Source: SIG673 sp964570105 (GTDB lineage Bacteria > Bacillota > Clostridia > Oscillospirales > CAG-272). Taken from it: 18,499 nucleotides of DNA. This document shows positions 6,952 through 14,519 of the stretch, one piece after another. The position numbers were made by a program, and so were the translations under genes. Location of the stretch: assembly GCA_964570105.1 (NCBI GenBank), contig CAZMWM010000031.1:1-18499 (forward strand), written 5' to 3'. Under the pieces are notes generated by a model. The model was not told where the DNA came from. It worked only from the letters and a program-made list of their open reading frames with translations, and made no database searches. How positions within the stretch are numbered: position 1 is the first letter of the stretch; every line of letters begins with the position of its first letter.

Positions 6952-9750
6952 TTATTTGTTCAGTATACGGTCACAACGCGGACAAACGAACTCACCGTCA
7001 CCGACCGATACAGCGTCGGTCGCGTGCTTCCAGCAACGCGCACACTTTTCGCCCTCGGCACGTGATATCTCAGCTCCGATAAGCTCTCCCTCGGCAACGC
7101 TTCCCTTCTTAAGCTCCACCGCCGAAACGATGAACGTATCCGCAAGCTCCTCTCCGAATGAAGCGAGGAAGCCGAGCGTGTCGTCATCGGGACATATCAC
7201 CGAGACCTTGGCTTCAAGAGATTTACCGATCATCTTTGCGTTTCTCGCGTTCTCGAGCGCAACGAGAACGGTATCCCTCATCTCAAACAGCCTGTCGTAA
7301 CGCGCTTCGATATCGCTCCAAGGCTCGGACGGATCGAAGGACGGTATATCGTTTAGCAGAACGTGTCTTGCGTCATCCGTGCTTCTGTGAGGCATTATCT
7401 GCCAGATCTCATCGGAGGTAAAGGCAAGCATCGGAGCAAGGAGCTTTGCAAGCGCATCGAGCGAGATGAACATCGCAGTCTGCGCCGAGCGTCTGGTAAA
7501 CGAGTCTTTTTCCTCAACGTACGTCCTATCCTTGACTATATCGACGTAGAGCTTGGAAAGCTCCTGCGTACAGAAATTGCTGATGGCGTGATAAACGATA
7601 TGGAACTGATAGGACGAGTACGCCTCGTTTACGGTCTTTATGAGCTTGTTGAGCTTTGCAAGCAACCATTTATCCAGCGGAAGCATATCCTCCGGCGCCA
7701 CCGCATCCTTATCCGGATCGAAATCGGAGCCGCGGTCTCCGAGGTTGGCGATAAGTATGCGAGCGGTGTTACGTATCTTACGGTAAACATCCGCAAGCTG
7801 CTTTAAGATATCCTTTGATATCCTTACGTCAACGGTATAATCGACGGAAGCCACCCAAAGTCTGAGTATATCGGCTCCGTATCCGTCTATGATCTCGGAA
7901 GGAGATACGGCGTTTCCGAGGCTCTTATGCATCGCCTTGCCCTCTCCGTCGACCGTCCAGCCGTGAGTTATCACCTGCTTGTACGGAGCGCGTCCGCGTG
8001 CGGCGATAGAGGTCAGCATAGACGACTGGAACCAACCGCGGTACTGATCCGCGCCCTCAAGATAAACGTCCGCGGGCGAGGTCAGCTCCTCGCGCTCCTC
8101 AAGCACTGCCGCGTGAGAGGAGCCGGAGTCAAACCAAACGTCCATGATGTCGTGCTCCTTGGTGAAGTGCTTGCATCCGCACTTGGGACAGCTAAGCCCC
8201 TCCGGAACAAGCTCATCCGCTTCTTTGTCATACCAGATATTCGAGCCGTTCTCGCGGAACAGAGCGGACACACGGCTTATAGTCTCGTCGTTTATGATAT
8301 ATTCTCCGCAATCCGCGCAATAGAATATCGGTATCGGAACGCCCCAATTACGCTGACGCGAGATACACCAATCCGCGCGCTCGCGGATCATGGCGGTCAT
8401 CCTGTCCTTGCCCCACGCGGGGAACCACTTGATGCCGTCGCAAGCCTTGACCGCCGCTTCGGTCATATCGGATACCGACGCAAACCACTGCTCGGTCGCG
8501 CGGTAGATTATTGGATTTTTGCATCTCCAGCAATGGGGATACGAGTGTACTATCCTCTTGGTCGCAAGGAGCGCTCCGCTCTCGCGTATATCCTCAAGGA
8601 TGGCGGTATTGGACTCAGATGTGGTCATTCCGGCATATTTTCCTGCAAGCTCCGTCTGTCTGCCTTTACCGTCCACCGGCACTATAAGCTCGGGCAGGTC
8701 CTTGTACTTTCTCCACACGTCAAAGTCCTCGGCTCCAAAGCCGGGTGCGGTATGAACGCATCCCGTACCGCCGTCAAGCGTTACGTGATATCCGCAGATG
8801 ACATACGATACTCGGTCAAGGAACGGATGCGCCGCCTTCATCCCCTCCATATCTCTTCCGCGGAGGGTGGCTATGATCTCATACTCGCCGATAGCGGCAT
8901 CCGCGGCGACCGTCTCCACAAGCTCCTTTGCCATAATGTACGCCTCGTCTCCGACCTTGACGATAGCGTAATCGAGATCGGGATTGAGCGCGATGCCCAT
9001 ATTTCCGGGAAGCGTCCACGTGGTGGTGGTCCAGATAACGAAATACACCTTTTCCGGAATACCGTCGATACCTCTTATCCTACCGCCAAGATCGTCGGTA
9101 AGCTCGAATTTAACGTAGATGGAGTCGCAAGGATCATCCTGATACTCTATCTCCGCCTCGGCAAGCGCGGTCTCGTCGTACGCGCACCAATACACCGGCT
9201 TCATACCCTTGTATATATAGCCCTTCTTCGCCATCTCGCCAAAGACCTCTATCTGCTTGGCTTCGAACGAAGGACGGACGGTGAGATACGGCTCGTCCCA
9301 ATCTCCGATACCGCCGAGACGCTTAAAGCCCTCTCTCTGCTTATCAACGTACGAGAGAACGAAATCCTTGCACTTGTTTCTGAAATCGGAGACGGTCATC
9401 GAAGCACGGTCAAGCTTGGTCTGCTTGATTATCGCGCTCTCCGCCGGAAGTCCGTGGCAGTCCCAACCGGGAACGTACGGCGCACAGCGTCCCGTCATAT
9501 TGTTGTAACGGACGATAAAATCCTTAAGTATCTTGTTGAGCGCGTGCCCGATGTGTATCTCGCCGTTTGCATACGGAGGACCGTCGTGAAGCACGAACTT
9601 CGGTTTATCCTTGTTTTTTTCCATAAGGAGCTTGTACAGCCCCTTTTCCTCCCAGCCCTTGAGCATCTCAGGTTCTCTCTGGGGCAGACCTGCTCTCATT
9701 GGAAACTCCGTACCCGGAAGATTGAGAGTTTTAGAAAAATCCTTTGCCAT
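6952..9750 (-). CDS. ileS: Isoleucyl-tRNA synthetase
   Basis: The 932-residue class I synthetase charges tRNA(Ile). HIGH is at residues 66-69 (GEIHIGHALN), followed by GWDCHGLPAE and the CP1 editing domain (IWTTTTWTLPGN, GCVHTAPGFG). The second ATP motif reads AMHKSLGN instead of KMSKSLGN. I believe this is an accepted variant, since the lysine and the serine-leucine-glycine-asparagine part are kept. After the anticodon-binding domain, the C terminus has two Cys pairs (CARCW and CPRC), a zinc finger typical of bacterial-type IleS. The frame opens at an ATG at 9804, but the ATG at 9750 has AAGGAG upstream and gives the normal MAKDFSKTLNLP start. No T-box leader fits into the 57-base gap to yggT. 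Confidence 0.97.
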   Translation of the reverse strand: MAKDFSKTLNLPGTEFPMRAGLPQREPEMLKGWEEKGLYKLLMEKNKDKPKFVLHDGPPYANGEIHIGHALNKILKDFIVRYNNMTGRCAPYVPGWDCHGLPAESAIIKQTKLDRASMTVSDFRNKCKDFVLSYVDKQREGFKRLGGIGDWDEPYLTVRPSFEAKQIEVFGEMAKKGYIYKGMKPVYWCAYDETALAEAEIEYQDDPCDSIYVKFELTDDLGGRIRGIDGIPEKVYFVIWTTTTWTLPGNMGIALNPDLDYAIVKVGDEAYIMAKELVETVAADAAIGEYEIIATLRGRDMEGMKAAHPFLDRVSYVICGYHVTLDGGTGCVHTAPGFGAEDFDVWRKYKDLPELIVPVDGKGRQTELAGKYAGMTTSESNTAILEDIRESGALLATKRIVHSYPHCWRCKNPIIYRATEQWFASVSDMTEAAVKACDGIKWFPAWGKDRMTAMIRERADWCISRQRNWGVPIPIFYCADCGEYIINDETISRVSALFRENGSNIWYDKEADELVPEGLSCPKCGCKHFTKEHDIMDVWFDSGSSHAAVLEEREELTSPADVYLEGADQYRGWFQSSMLTSIAARGRAPYKQVITHGWTVDGEGKAMHKSLGNAVSPSEIIDGYGADILRLWVASVDYTVDVRISKDILKQLADVYRKIRNTARILIANLGDRGSDFDPDKDAVAPEDMLPLDKWLLAKLNKLIKTVNEAYSSYQFHIVYHAISNFCTQELSKLYVDIVKDRTYVEEKDSFTRRSAQTAMFISLDALAKLLAPMLAFTSDEIWQIMPHRSTDDARHVLLNDIPSFDPSEPWSDIEARYDRLFEMRDTVLVALENARNAKMIGKSLEAKVSVICPDDDTLGFLASFGEELADTFIVSAVELKKGSVAEGELIGAEISRAEGEKCARCWKHATDAVSVGDGEFVCPRCDRILNK

Positions 9751-9807
9751 CTTAAGCTTTCTCCTTATATAACTGTCTTTTTGTTTTATTCTTTCTTTAT
9801 TCATCGA

Positions 9808-10074
9808 TCACAGCTCAGCCAGAGCTGCAACGAGAAGGATGAATACCGAGCCGAGCAGTCTCGGTATATCGACCGCCGTCGGATGACGGTCGGTGAAGCG
9901 CCGCAGAAGTCTGCGAAAAGGAAACGCGAAAAGCTCCGAGACGCGCTCGAGCGTCCTGCCGGTGAAGGTGTCCTCCGCTCCTATCCAAGCCGTCGTGCGC
10001 GAAGCTATATCCATAAACAGCACGATATAACACGCTCCGCGGAGCACGGAGGAAAATATACTTGCTGCGAGCAT
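9808..10074 (-). CDS. YggT (YlmG) family membrane protein
   Basis: The 88-residue protein has two hydrophobic segments (residues ~3-22 and ~69-87). They flank a basic region with FPFRRLLRRF and a following VDIPRLLGSVFILL. This matches the YggT/YlmG family pattern of two membrane helices separated by a Pro/Arg region. Location between sepF and ileS strongly supports the call. Family members in bacteria and chloroplasts are linked to membrane or nucleoid distribution, but the molecular role is unsettled. The start overlaps the sepF stop (TGATG), implying coupled translation. A GTG one codon upstream is possible. Confidence 0.8.
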   Translation of the reverse strand: MLAASIFSSVLRGACYIVLFMDIASRTTAWIGAEDTFTGRTLERVSELFAFPFRRLLRRFTDRHPTAVDIPRLLGSVFILLVAALAEL

Positions 10075-10469
10075 CACTTTTCGGGATGGAGCTGAGCCAT
10101 ATCCTCGGAGGATATGTTCACCCCATACGGAGCGAGCAGGAACGCCCGACGCGCAAGCCGCTCAAGCTTTCCGTCAAGCGCATACAGCGCTCCGGCGAGA
10201 TAATCCATCATCCGCTTGGCGACCGTGTTCTCCACGTTTTCAAGATTGAGCACCACCGCCTGACCGCTCTTAAGGCAGTCGGCAACGACCGTCACCTCAT
10301 CAAAACCGAGCGGACGCAGAAATTTCATCCGCAATCCTCCGCCGCCCTCGTGTGCGCGGTGAGGTGAGCCGCTCTCTTCGGACTGAGCACCTTCGGCTTC
10401 GTCGTCGCACTCGACCTCGCTCTCATCGTAAATGCTGTTCCTTTTTTTAAGTATATCGGATAGCTTCAT
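10074..10469 (-). CDS. sepF: Cell division protein SepF
   Basis: The 131-residue cytosolic protein has a short N-terminal segment (MKLSDILKKR), the usual position of the membrane-binding helix. An acidic and Gly/Ser-rich linker (residues ~14-47) follows. The C-terminal SepF (DUF552) domain shows FDEVTVVADCLKSGQAVVLN, RMMDYLAGALYALDG and FLLAPYGVNI. Family knowledge: SepF binds the FtsZ C terminus and tethers the Z ring to the membrane in Bacillota and Actinomycetota. It lies in the standard order yggS-sepF-yggT. No clear ribosome-binding site lies directly before the ATG. A 7-base-pair hairpin separates the start from a GGAAAGGA sequence further upstream. Confidence 0.92.
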   Translation of the reverse strand: MKLSDILKKRNSIYDESEVECDDEAEGAQSEESGSPHRAHEGGGGLRMKFLRPLGFDEVTVVADCLKSGQAVVLNLENVENTVAKRMMDYLAGALYALDGKLERLARRAFLLAPYGVNISSEDMAQLHPEK

Positions 10470-10482
10470 TTTTATGACCGTT

Positions 10483-10502
10483 GCTTTCGCTTATCCGAAA
10501 GC
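10483..10502 (-). other. Hairpin in the sepF leader
   Basis: On the minus strand, a perfect 7-base-pair stem (GCTTTCG with CGAAAGC) encloses a 6-base loop, ending 13 bases before the sepF ATG. No T run follows, so it is not an intrinsic terminator. It lies between a purine-rich GGAAAGGA and the start codon, and folding would bring these nearer to each other. Confidence 0.45.
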
Positions 10503-10556
10503 TTCCTTTCCTCAAGCAATGTGCCGCGACCGCTTTCTCACGATACGCGCCATCTC

Positions 10557-11258
10557 TCAACTTCTTTTTCCAAACACCGCACTGCCGACACGCACCACGG
10601 TCGAGCCGAGCGCCGCTGCCGACATATAGCTTTCTGACATTCCCATACTTAGCGTATCAAATCCGGTATCCGTCGGGCGCGATGCCCGTATTCGCTCGTA
10701 TATCCGCTTCGTCTCGCTGAAATACGGAGCATAGTCGCCCGCATTCTCAAGCTTCGGCGCCATCGTCATAAGCCCTCTCAGGCGCAGACCGGGAAGCGCA
10801 TCTATCCGTTCGCACAGCTCCTCCGCCCCCTCGGGCATAACTCCGCCCTTGTCAGCTTCTCTGCCGATGTTTATCTCACAGAGCACGTCCATCACCTTGC
10901 CAACAGCTCTTGCTCTGCGGTCTATCTCCTCTGCCAGATGCAGACTGTCGACCGAGTGTATCATCGAGACCTTGTCTATCATCTGCCTTACCTTGTTCGT
11001 CTGAAGCTGACCTATAAAATGTATCTCCAAACGCTCCCTGTCGAGAAACGGATACTTTTCGCAAAGCTCCTGCACCCTGTTCTCACCTATCAGCAGATGA
11101 CCGTGCCTTTCGGCTAAAAAGTTTATCTGCTCACATGAGACGGTCTTGGTGGCAAGCAGAACTCTGCATCCGCCGCCACTCGCCTCCGAAACGCGCCTTG
11201 AGACCTCAAGATAATTTTCTTCGACCTCACCGTTTGTGAGCTTATCCTTATATTCCAA
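10557..11258 (-). CDS. yggS: YggS (YlmE) family PLP-binding homeostasis protein
   Basis: This fold-type III protein without known catalysis binds pyridoxal phosphate and helps balance vitamin B6 and amino-acid pools. With the chosen start it is 233 residues, the normal family length. The PLP lysine is Lys38 in LLATKTV, followed by IGENRVQE, HFIGQLQTNK and HSVDS, all family hallmarks. The phosphate-binding end shows LSMGMSES near the C terminus. The frame extends to 11366 inside miaA, but that would add about 36 residues of no family likeness. The TTG at 11258 gives the right length; its ribosome-binding match (AAAAGAG, about 10 bases upstream) is only fair, so the exact start is uncertain. 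It follows miaA by 28 bases. Confidence 0.9.
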   Translation of the reverse strand: MEYKDKLTNGEVEENYLEVSRRVSEASGGGCRVLLATKTVSCEQINFLAERHGHLLIGENRVQELCEKYPFLDRERLEIHFIGQLQTNKVRQMIDKVSMIHSVDSLHLAEEIDRRARAVGKVMDVLCEINIGREADKGGVMPEGAEELCERIDALPGLRLRGLMTMAPKLENAGDYAPYFSETKRIYERIRASRPTDTGFDTLSMGMSESYMSAAALGSTVVRVGSAVFGKRS

Positions 11259-11286
11259 CCGTATCAACTCTTTTCGTATTTCGTCG

Positions 11287-12243
11287 TCACAGTCCGCGAC
11301 GCTCAAGTATGCCTTCCGCGCACTCCGCGATATACCGAAGTGCACCGTCATCCTCCGGAGCGTCATCCGCGTATATCCAATCGATGTCCGCGTCTCTTGA
11401 AAACCACGTCAGCTGACGCTTGGCATAATTGCGACTCGCTTTTTTTATCCCGTCCACCGCCCGATCGAGCGTACAGCCGCCGTCAAGATACTCGAGCAGC
11501 TCCTTATATCCTATCGCCTGAGATGCGGTGGAACGCCTAAAGCTTTCGCTCCCGAGCGTCCTGACTTCCTCAAGCAATCCGCTCTCCATCATTATGTCCA
11601 CCCGTCTGTCGATCCTTGCGTACAGGCGCTCGCGCGACCTAAAAGCAAGACCTATCTTGATGCTTCGGTACGGAGACGGCGCTGTGCGGGAGCGTACGTC
11701 CCACCAGCTCTTTGGCTTGCCGGTGAGCTTATATATCTCCAGAGCACGTATGACTCTGTTCACGTTGTTCGGATGTATCTCCGCGGCGCTGACTGGATCG
11801 ACCGCGCCGAGCATAGCGTGAAGCTCCGTCGGAGAATAGGAGCCGCGAAGCTCGCTTCTGTACTCATCGTCCCTGCCTGCCGCGGAAAACTCGTTGTTTT
11901 TCAAAACGGCGTCGAGGTAAAGCCCCGTCCCACCGCAAAATATCGGTAATTTACCGCGCGAAAGGATATCTTCGACCGCGCATCTCGCCATCTTAGCGTA
12001 GTCCGCACAGGAAAAATCCGTATCGGGAGGAGCCACCGAGAGCATATGATGCCGAACACCGCGCATCTCGCCCTCGGTCACCTTCGCGCTCCCAACATCC
12101 ATCCCCGAATACACCTGCATAGAATCACAGGATATCACCTCTCCGCCGTGACGCAGAGCCAGCTCGACCGCAAGAGCCGTTTTCCCGGATGCCGTAGGAC
12201 CGACCACGGCTACCACAGTACGCGCACCGCTCACCTCGGACAT
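11287..12243 (-). CDS. miaA: tRNA dimethylallyltransferase
   Basis: The 318-residue enzyme transfers a dimethylallyl group to A37 of tRNAs that read codons beginning with U. The P-loop GPTASGKT is at residues 15-22. DSMQVYSGMDVGSAK (from residue 40) contains the catalytic Asp and substrate-binding residues. Further hallmarks are HHMLSV, CGGTGLYLDAVL, RVIRALEIYKLTG, and QAIGYKELLEYL with RQLTWF near the C terminus. The gene starts inside the end of folD (13-base overlap) with a modest AGGGAAG ribosome-binding sequence. No mutL, mutS or hfq neighbour is present on either side, unlike in many genomes. Confidence 0.96.
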   Translation of the reverse strand: MSEVSGARTVVAVVGPTASGKTALAVELALRHGGEVISCDSMQVYSGMDVGSAKVTEGEMRGVRHHMLSVAPPDTDFSCADYAKMARCAVEDILSRGKLPIFCGGTGLYLDAVLKNNEFSAAGRDDEYRSELRGSYSPTELHAMLGAVDPVSAAEIHPNNVNRVIRALEIYKLTGKPKSWWDVRSRTAPSPYRSIKIGLAFRSRERLYARIDRRVDIMMESGLLEEVRTLGSESFRRSTASQAIGYKELLEYLDGGCTLDRAVDGIKKASRNYAKRQLTWFSRDADIDWIYADDAPEDDGALRYIAECAEGILERRGL

Positions 12244-13088
12244 GCTTCCCTGTTTTGCGCGATCTCAGCGGAGCGGAGCGTGTTTTCAAGGAGCATCGCG
12301 ATAGTCATAGGACCGACACCGCCCGGGACGGGAGTTATCGCCCCCGCGATCTCCTTGACACCTTCAAAGTCAACGTCTCCGCAGAGCTTACCGTTCTCAT
12401 CCCTGTCCATACCGACGTCGATAACCGTCGCTCCGGGCTTTACGTATTCGGACGTGATGAATTTCGCACGTCCTATCGCCACGACGAGGATATCCGCACG
12501 TCTGCATTCCTCTTTAAGCTCGGGCGTTCTTGAGTGACAGACCGTAACCGTGCCGTTTGCCCGAAGCAGGAGCATCGCCTGCGGCTTGCCCACGATATTG
12601 CTCCTTCCGAGCACCACGCAACGCTTACCCTCCGGCGATATACCGTATTCCCGAAGCAGTCTCATAACGCCTGCCGGAGTACAGGGCAGGAGAGACGGCT
12701 CGCCTATCATCATCTTCCCAACGTTTATCGGATGAAAAGCGTCCACGTCCTTTTCGGGCGATATCCTGTTTATAACGCTCTTCTCGTCAAGGTGCGGCGG
12801 AAGCGGAAGCTGTACGAGTATCCCGTTTATCCTGCCGTCCGAATTGAGTCTGTCTATAAGAGCGAGCAGCTCCCCCTCGGGCACCGACTCCGGAAGCTCG
12901 TGTACCTCCGAGTAAAAGCCCACCTCGGCACATCCCTTCGCCTTATTCCTCACGTACACCTTCGACGCCGGATCCTCTCCGACTATTATCACCGCAAGTC
13001 CGGGCTTTTGCCGCATACCTGCTACCTTGTCTGCTATCTCGCGCCTTACCTTGGCGCTCACGGCTTTGCCGTCAATGATCACTGCCAT
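12231..13088 (-). CDS. folD: Bifunctional methylenetetrahydrofolate dehydrogenase / methenyltetrahydrofolate cyclohydrolase
   Basis: The 285-residue cytosolic enzyme interconverts 5,10-methylene- and 10-formyl-tetrahydrofolate with NADP. The catalytic YxxxK is Tyr45 to Lys49 (YVRNK). VQLPLP, DVDAFHPINVG and PCTPAGVMRLL follow in the usual order. The cofactor-binding motif is GRSNIVGKPQ, and the C-terminal signature is GGVGPMTIAMLLENT. In this context FolD supplies formyl-tetrahydrofolate for initiator tRNA and purine synthesis. The frame opens upstream to 13154, but the ATG at 13088 yields the typical MAVIIDGKAVS start and has GAGGG just upstream. A structured stretch (13126-13166) lies in the 84-base gap to the M16 gene. 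Confidence 0.96.
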   Translation of the reverse strand: MAVIIDGKAVSAKVRREIADKVAGMRQKPGLAVIIVGEDPASKVYVRNKAKGCAEVGFYSEVHELPESVPEGELLALIDRLNSDGRINGILVQLPLPPHLDEKSVINRISPEKDVDAFHPINVGKMMIGEPSLLPCTPAGVMRLLREYGISPEGKRCVVLGRSNIVGKPQAMLLLRANGTVTVCHSRTPELKEECRRADILVVAIGRAKFITSEYVKPGATVIDVGMDRDENGKLCGDVDFEGVKEIAGAITPVPGGVGPMTIAMLLENTLRSAEIAQNREACPR

Positions 13089-13125
13089 AACCCTCACCGT
13101 ACCTTTCCGCTCAATGCACGCACAC

Positions 13126-13166
13126 GACCGAGCCGTCCGCGCCGAAGCGCACATCAGCTCTCGGTC
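13126..13166 (-). other. Structured RNA element in the folD leader
   Basis: On the minus strand, an outer 7-base-pair stem (GACCGAG with CTCGGTC) encloses an inner hairpin (GCGC, loop TTCG, GCGC). The TTCG loop closed by C-G is an unusually stable tetraloop. No T run follows, so it is not an intrinsic terminator. It occupies most of the gap between the M16 gene and folD. An mRNA-processing or stability element is possible, but this is inference only. Confidence 0.5.
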
Positions 13167-13172
13167 TGCGCA

Positions 13173-14468
13173 TCATTGCGCTCTTACCACACTCATAGCG
13201 TAATGCTCTTTGGCGAACAGTCGCTTTGCGAGCAGATCGACCTCTTCCTTCTTCACCCTGTAAAGCTCGTCGGCACAATCGAGGGTATCCTCGCCGCTCA
13301 CCAACGAAGAGAACATATCCTCAGCCACCGACTGCGCGGAATCGAAGCTCCGAACGAGCTGTGCGTACAGCACTCTTCTGGCACACACGAACGCCTCCTC
13401 CGGAACGCCCTCACGCGCCACGCGCTCGGCATAGCTCGCGAAACGCTCATATACCGCCTCCGGATCGTCCGCATCCCCACCTATGAGCATCGTGCTCGCG
13501 CCGGGGACCGCAAAAAAGCTCGCATCGTAACCTCCGACCAGTCCCGTATCGTACAGCTCGGCATAAAGCTCGCTCGACTGACCGAACATAGCCTGACAAA
13601 GCAAGCTCCGCACCGCCTCGCCGTGACCGTATCCTCCGATATATTCCTCCGTATCCTTAACACCTATCTGGAACATAGGCTTCGACACCTGCATATACGA
13701 TATCCGACGCGGCTCGTTGACGACCTCGCTCTCACGGGGAAGCACGTGCTCGATCTCGGTCGGAGCCGACGGTCTCAGCATCTTATCCGCTATGGAGACG
13801 ATCACGTCCGTGTCGACGTCTCCGCAGATGCACAGATACATATTACCGAGATTGTAGAACGTGTCGTAGCACTCGTAAAGAAGCTTCGGCGTTATCTCGG
13901 CTATCGAGCTGACCGTACCGGCTATCGGTATCCTGACGGGGTGCTCCGCGTACAGGGCACGCATACAATCATAAAACACCCGATCCCCCGGTCTGTCCTC
14001 GCACATCTTTATCTCTTCACCTATGATGCCCTGCTCCTTTTTCACCGTCTTGGCAGTGAAATAAGGCTCGGTCACCATTTCGAGCAGTATCTCGAGCGAA
14101 CGCTCAAACTCCGATGTGCACGAGAACAGGTACGCCGTGCGCTCAAAGGTGGTATAAGCATTTGAGTCCGCTCCGGTCTCGGCATACAGCTCAAACGCAT
14201 CCCTGCCGTCCTTCATCTCGAACATCTTGTGCTCAAGGAAATGAGCGATACCCTCCGGCACCTCAATGACGCGATCCTCACCCTTAACGCGAAAACGGTT
14301 ATCGAGCGAGCCGTACTTCGTGCCGAATACGGCGTAGGACGACGCAAACTCCTTGCGCACCACGTAAATATCAAGTCCGCTCCTGTGACGGATCAGTGTA
14401 TATTCCTCCCCGAGCAGCTCGCTCCTTTTGCAAGACAGCTCGGTATTTCTGAAGTATTCTTCTTTCAT
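13173..14468 (-). CDS. M16-family zinc peptidase, YmfH-like (catalytic type)
   Basis: The 431-residue protein has the inverted zinc motif HxxEH intact (His76, Glu79, His80 in HFLEH). A downstream Glu in EQGIIGEEI (Glu151 or Glu152) is the presumed third zinc ligand, so it should be an active M16 metallopeptidase. It has no signal peptide and is probably cytosolic. It directly follows a second M16-family gene lacking the zinc motif, as in the ymfF-ymfH pair of B. subtilis. Databases link that pair to the EF-P 5-aminopentanol modification, although their biochemical step is not known to me. The ATG at 14468 has GGAG about 9 bases upstream; the open frame to 14516 has no such support. Confidence 0.88.
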   Translation of the reverse strand: MKEEYFRNTELSCKRSELLGEEYTLIRHRSGLDIYVVRKEFASSYAVFGTKYGSLDNRFRVKGEDRVIEVPEGIAHFLEHKMFEMKDGRDAFELYAETGADSNAYTTFERTAYLFSCTSEFERSLEILLEMVTEPYFTAKTVKKEQGIIGEEIKMCEDRPGDRVFYDCMRALYAEHPVRIPIAGTVSSIAEITPKLLYECYDTFYNLGNMYLCICGDVDTDVIVSIADKMLRPSAPTEIEHVLPRESEVVNEPRRISYMQVSKPMFQIGVKDTEEYIGGYGHGEAVRSLLCQAMFGQSSELYAELYDTGLVGGYDASFFAVPGASTMLIGGDADDPEAVYERFASYAERVAREGVPEEAFVCARRVLYAQLVRSFDSAQSVAEDMFSSLVSGEDTLDCADELYRVKKEEVDLLAKRLFAKEHYAMSVVRAQ

Positions 14469-14519
14469 ATCTTTAACTCCGTTTCCCAAAGACCTTTCAC
14501 AAGCGTGATCGCTCACCGT

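Noticed and set aside
8000..8100. IleS as a damaged enzyme because KMSKS reads AMHKS
   Set aside because: The rest of the motif (KSLGN), HIGH, the editing region and the C-terminal zinc cysteines are intact, and I recall this variant in other bacterial IleS. No frameshift or stop is present.
9751..9807. T-box riboswitch before ileS
   Set aside because: The gap to yggT is 57 bases, far too short for a T-box, and no T-box-like sequence is visible. The same holds for the 29-base gap before metG.
7927..10095. A 722-codon open frame on the plus strand
   Set aside because: It lies almost wholly antisense to ileS, whose motifs are unmistakable. The translation has no recognisable domain, and such long mirror frames arise from codon bias.
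12534..14165. A 543-codon open frame on the plus strand
   Set aside because: It is antisense to folD and the YmfH-like gene, both well supported. It spans their boundary and shows no family motif.
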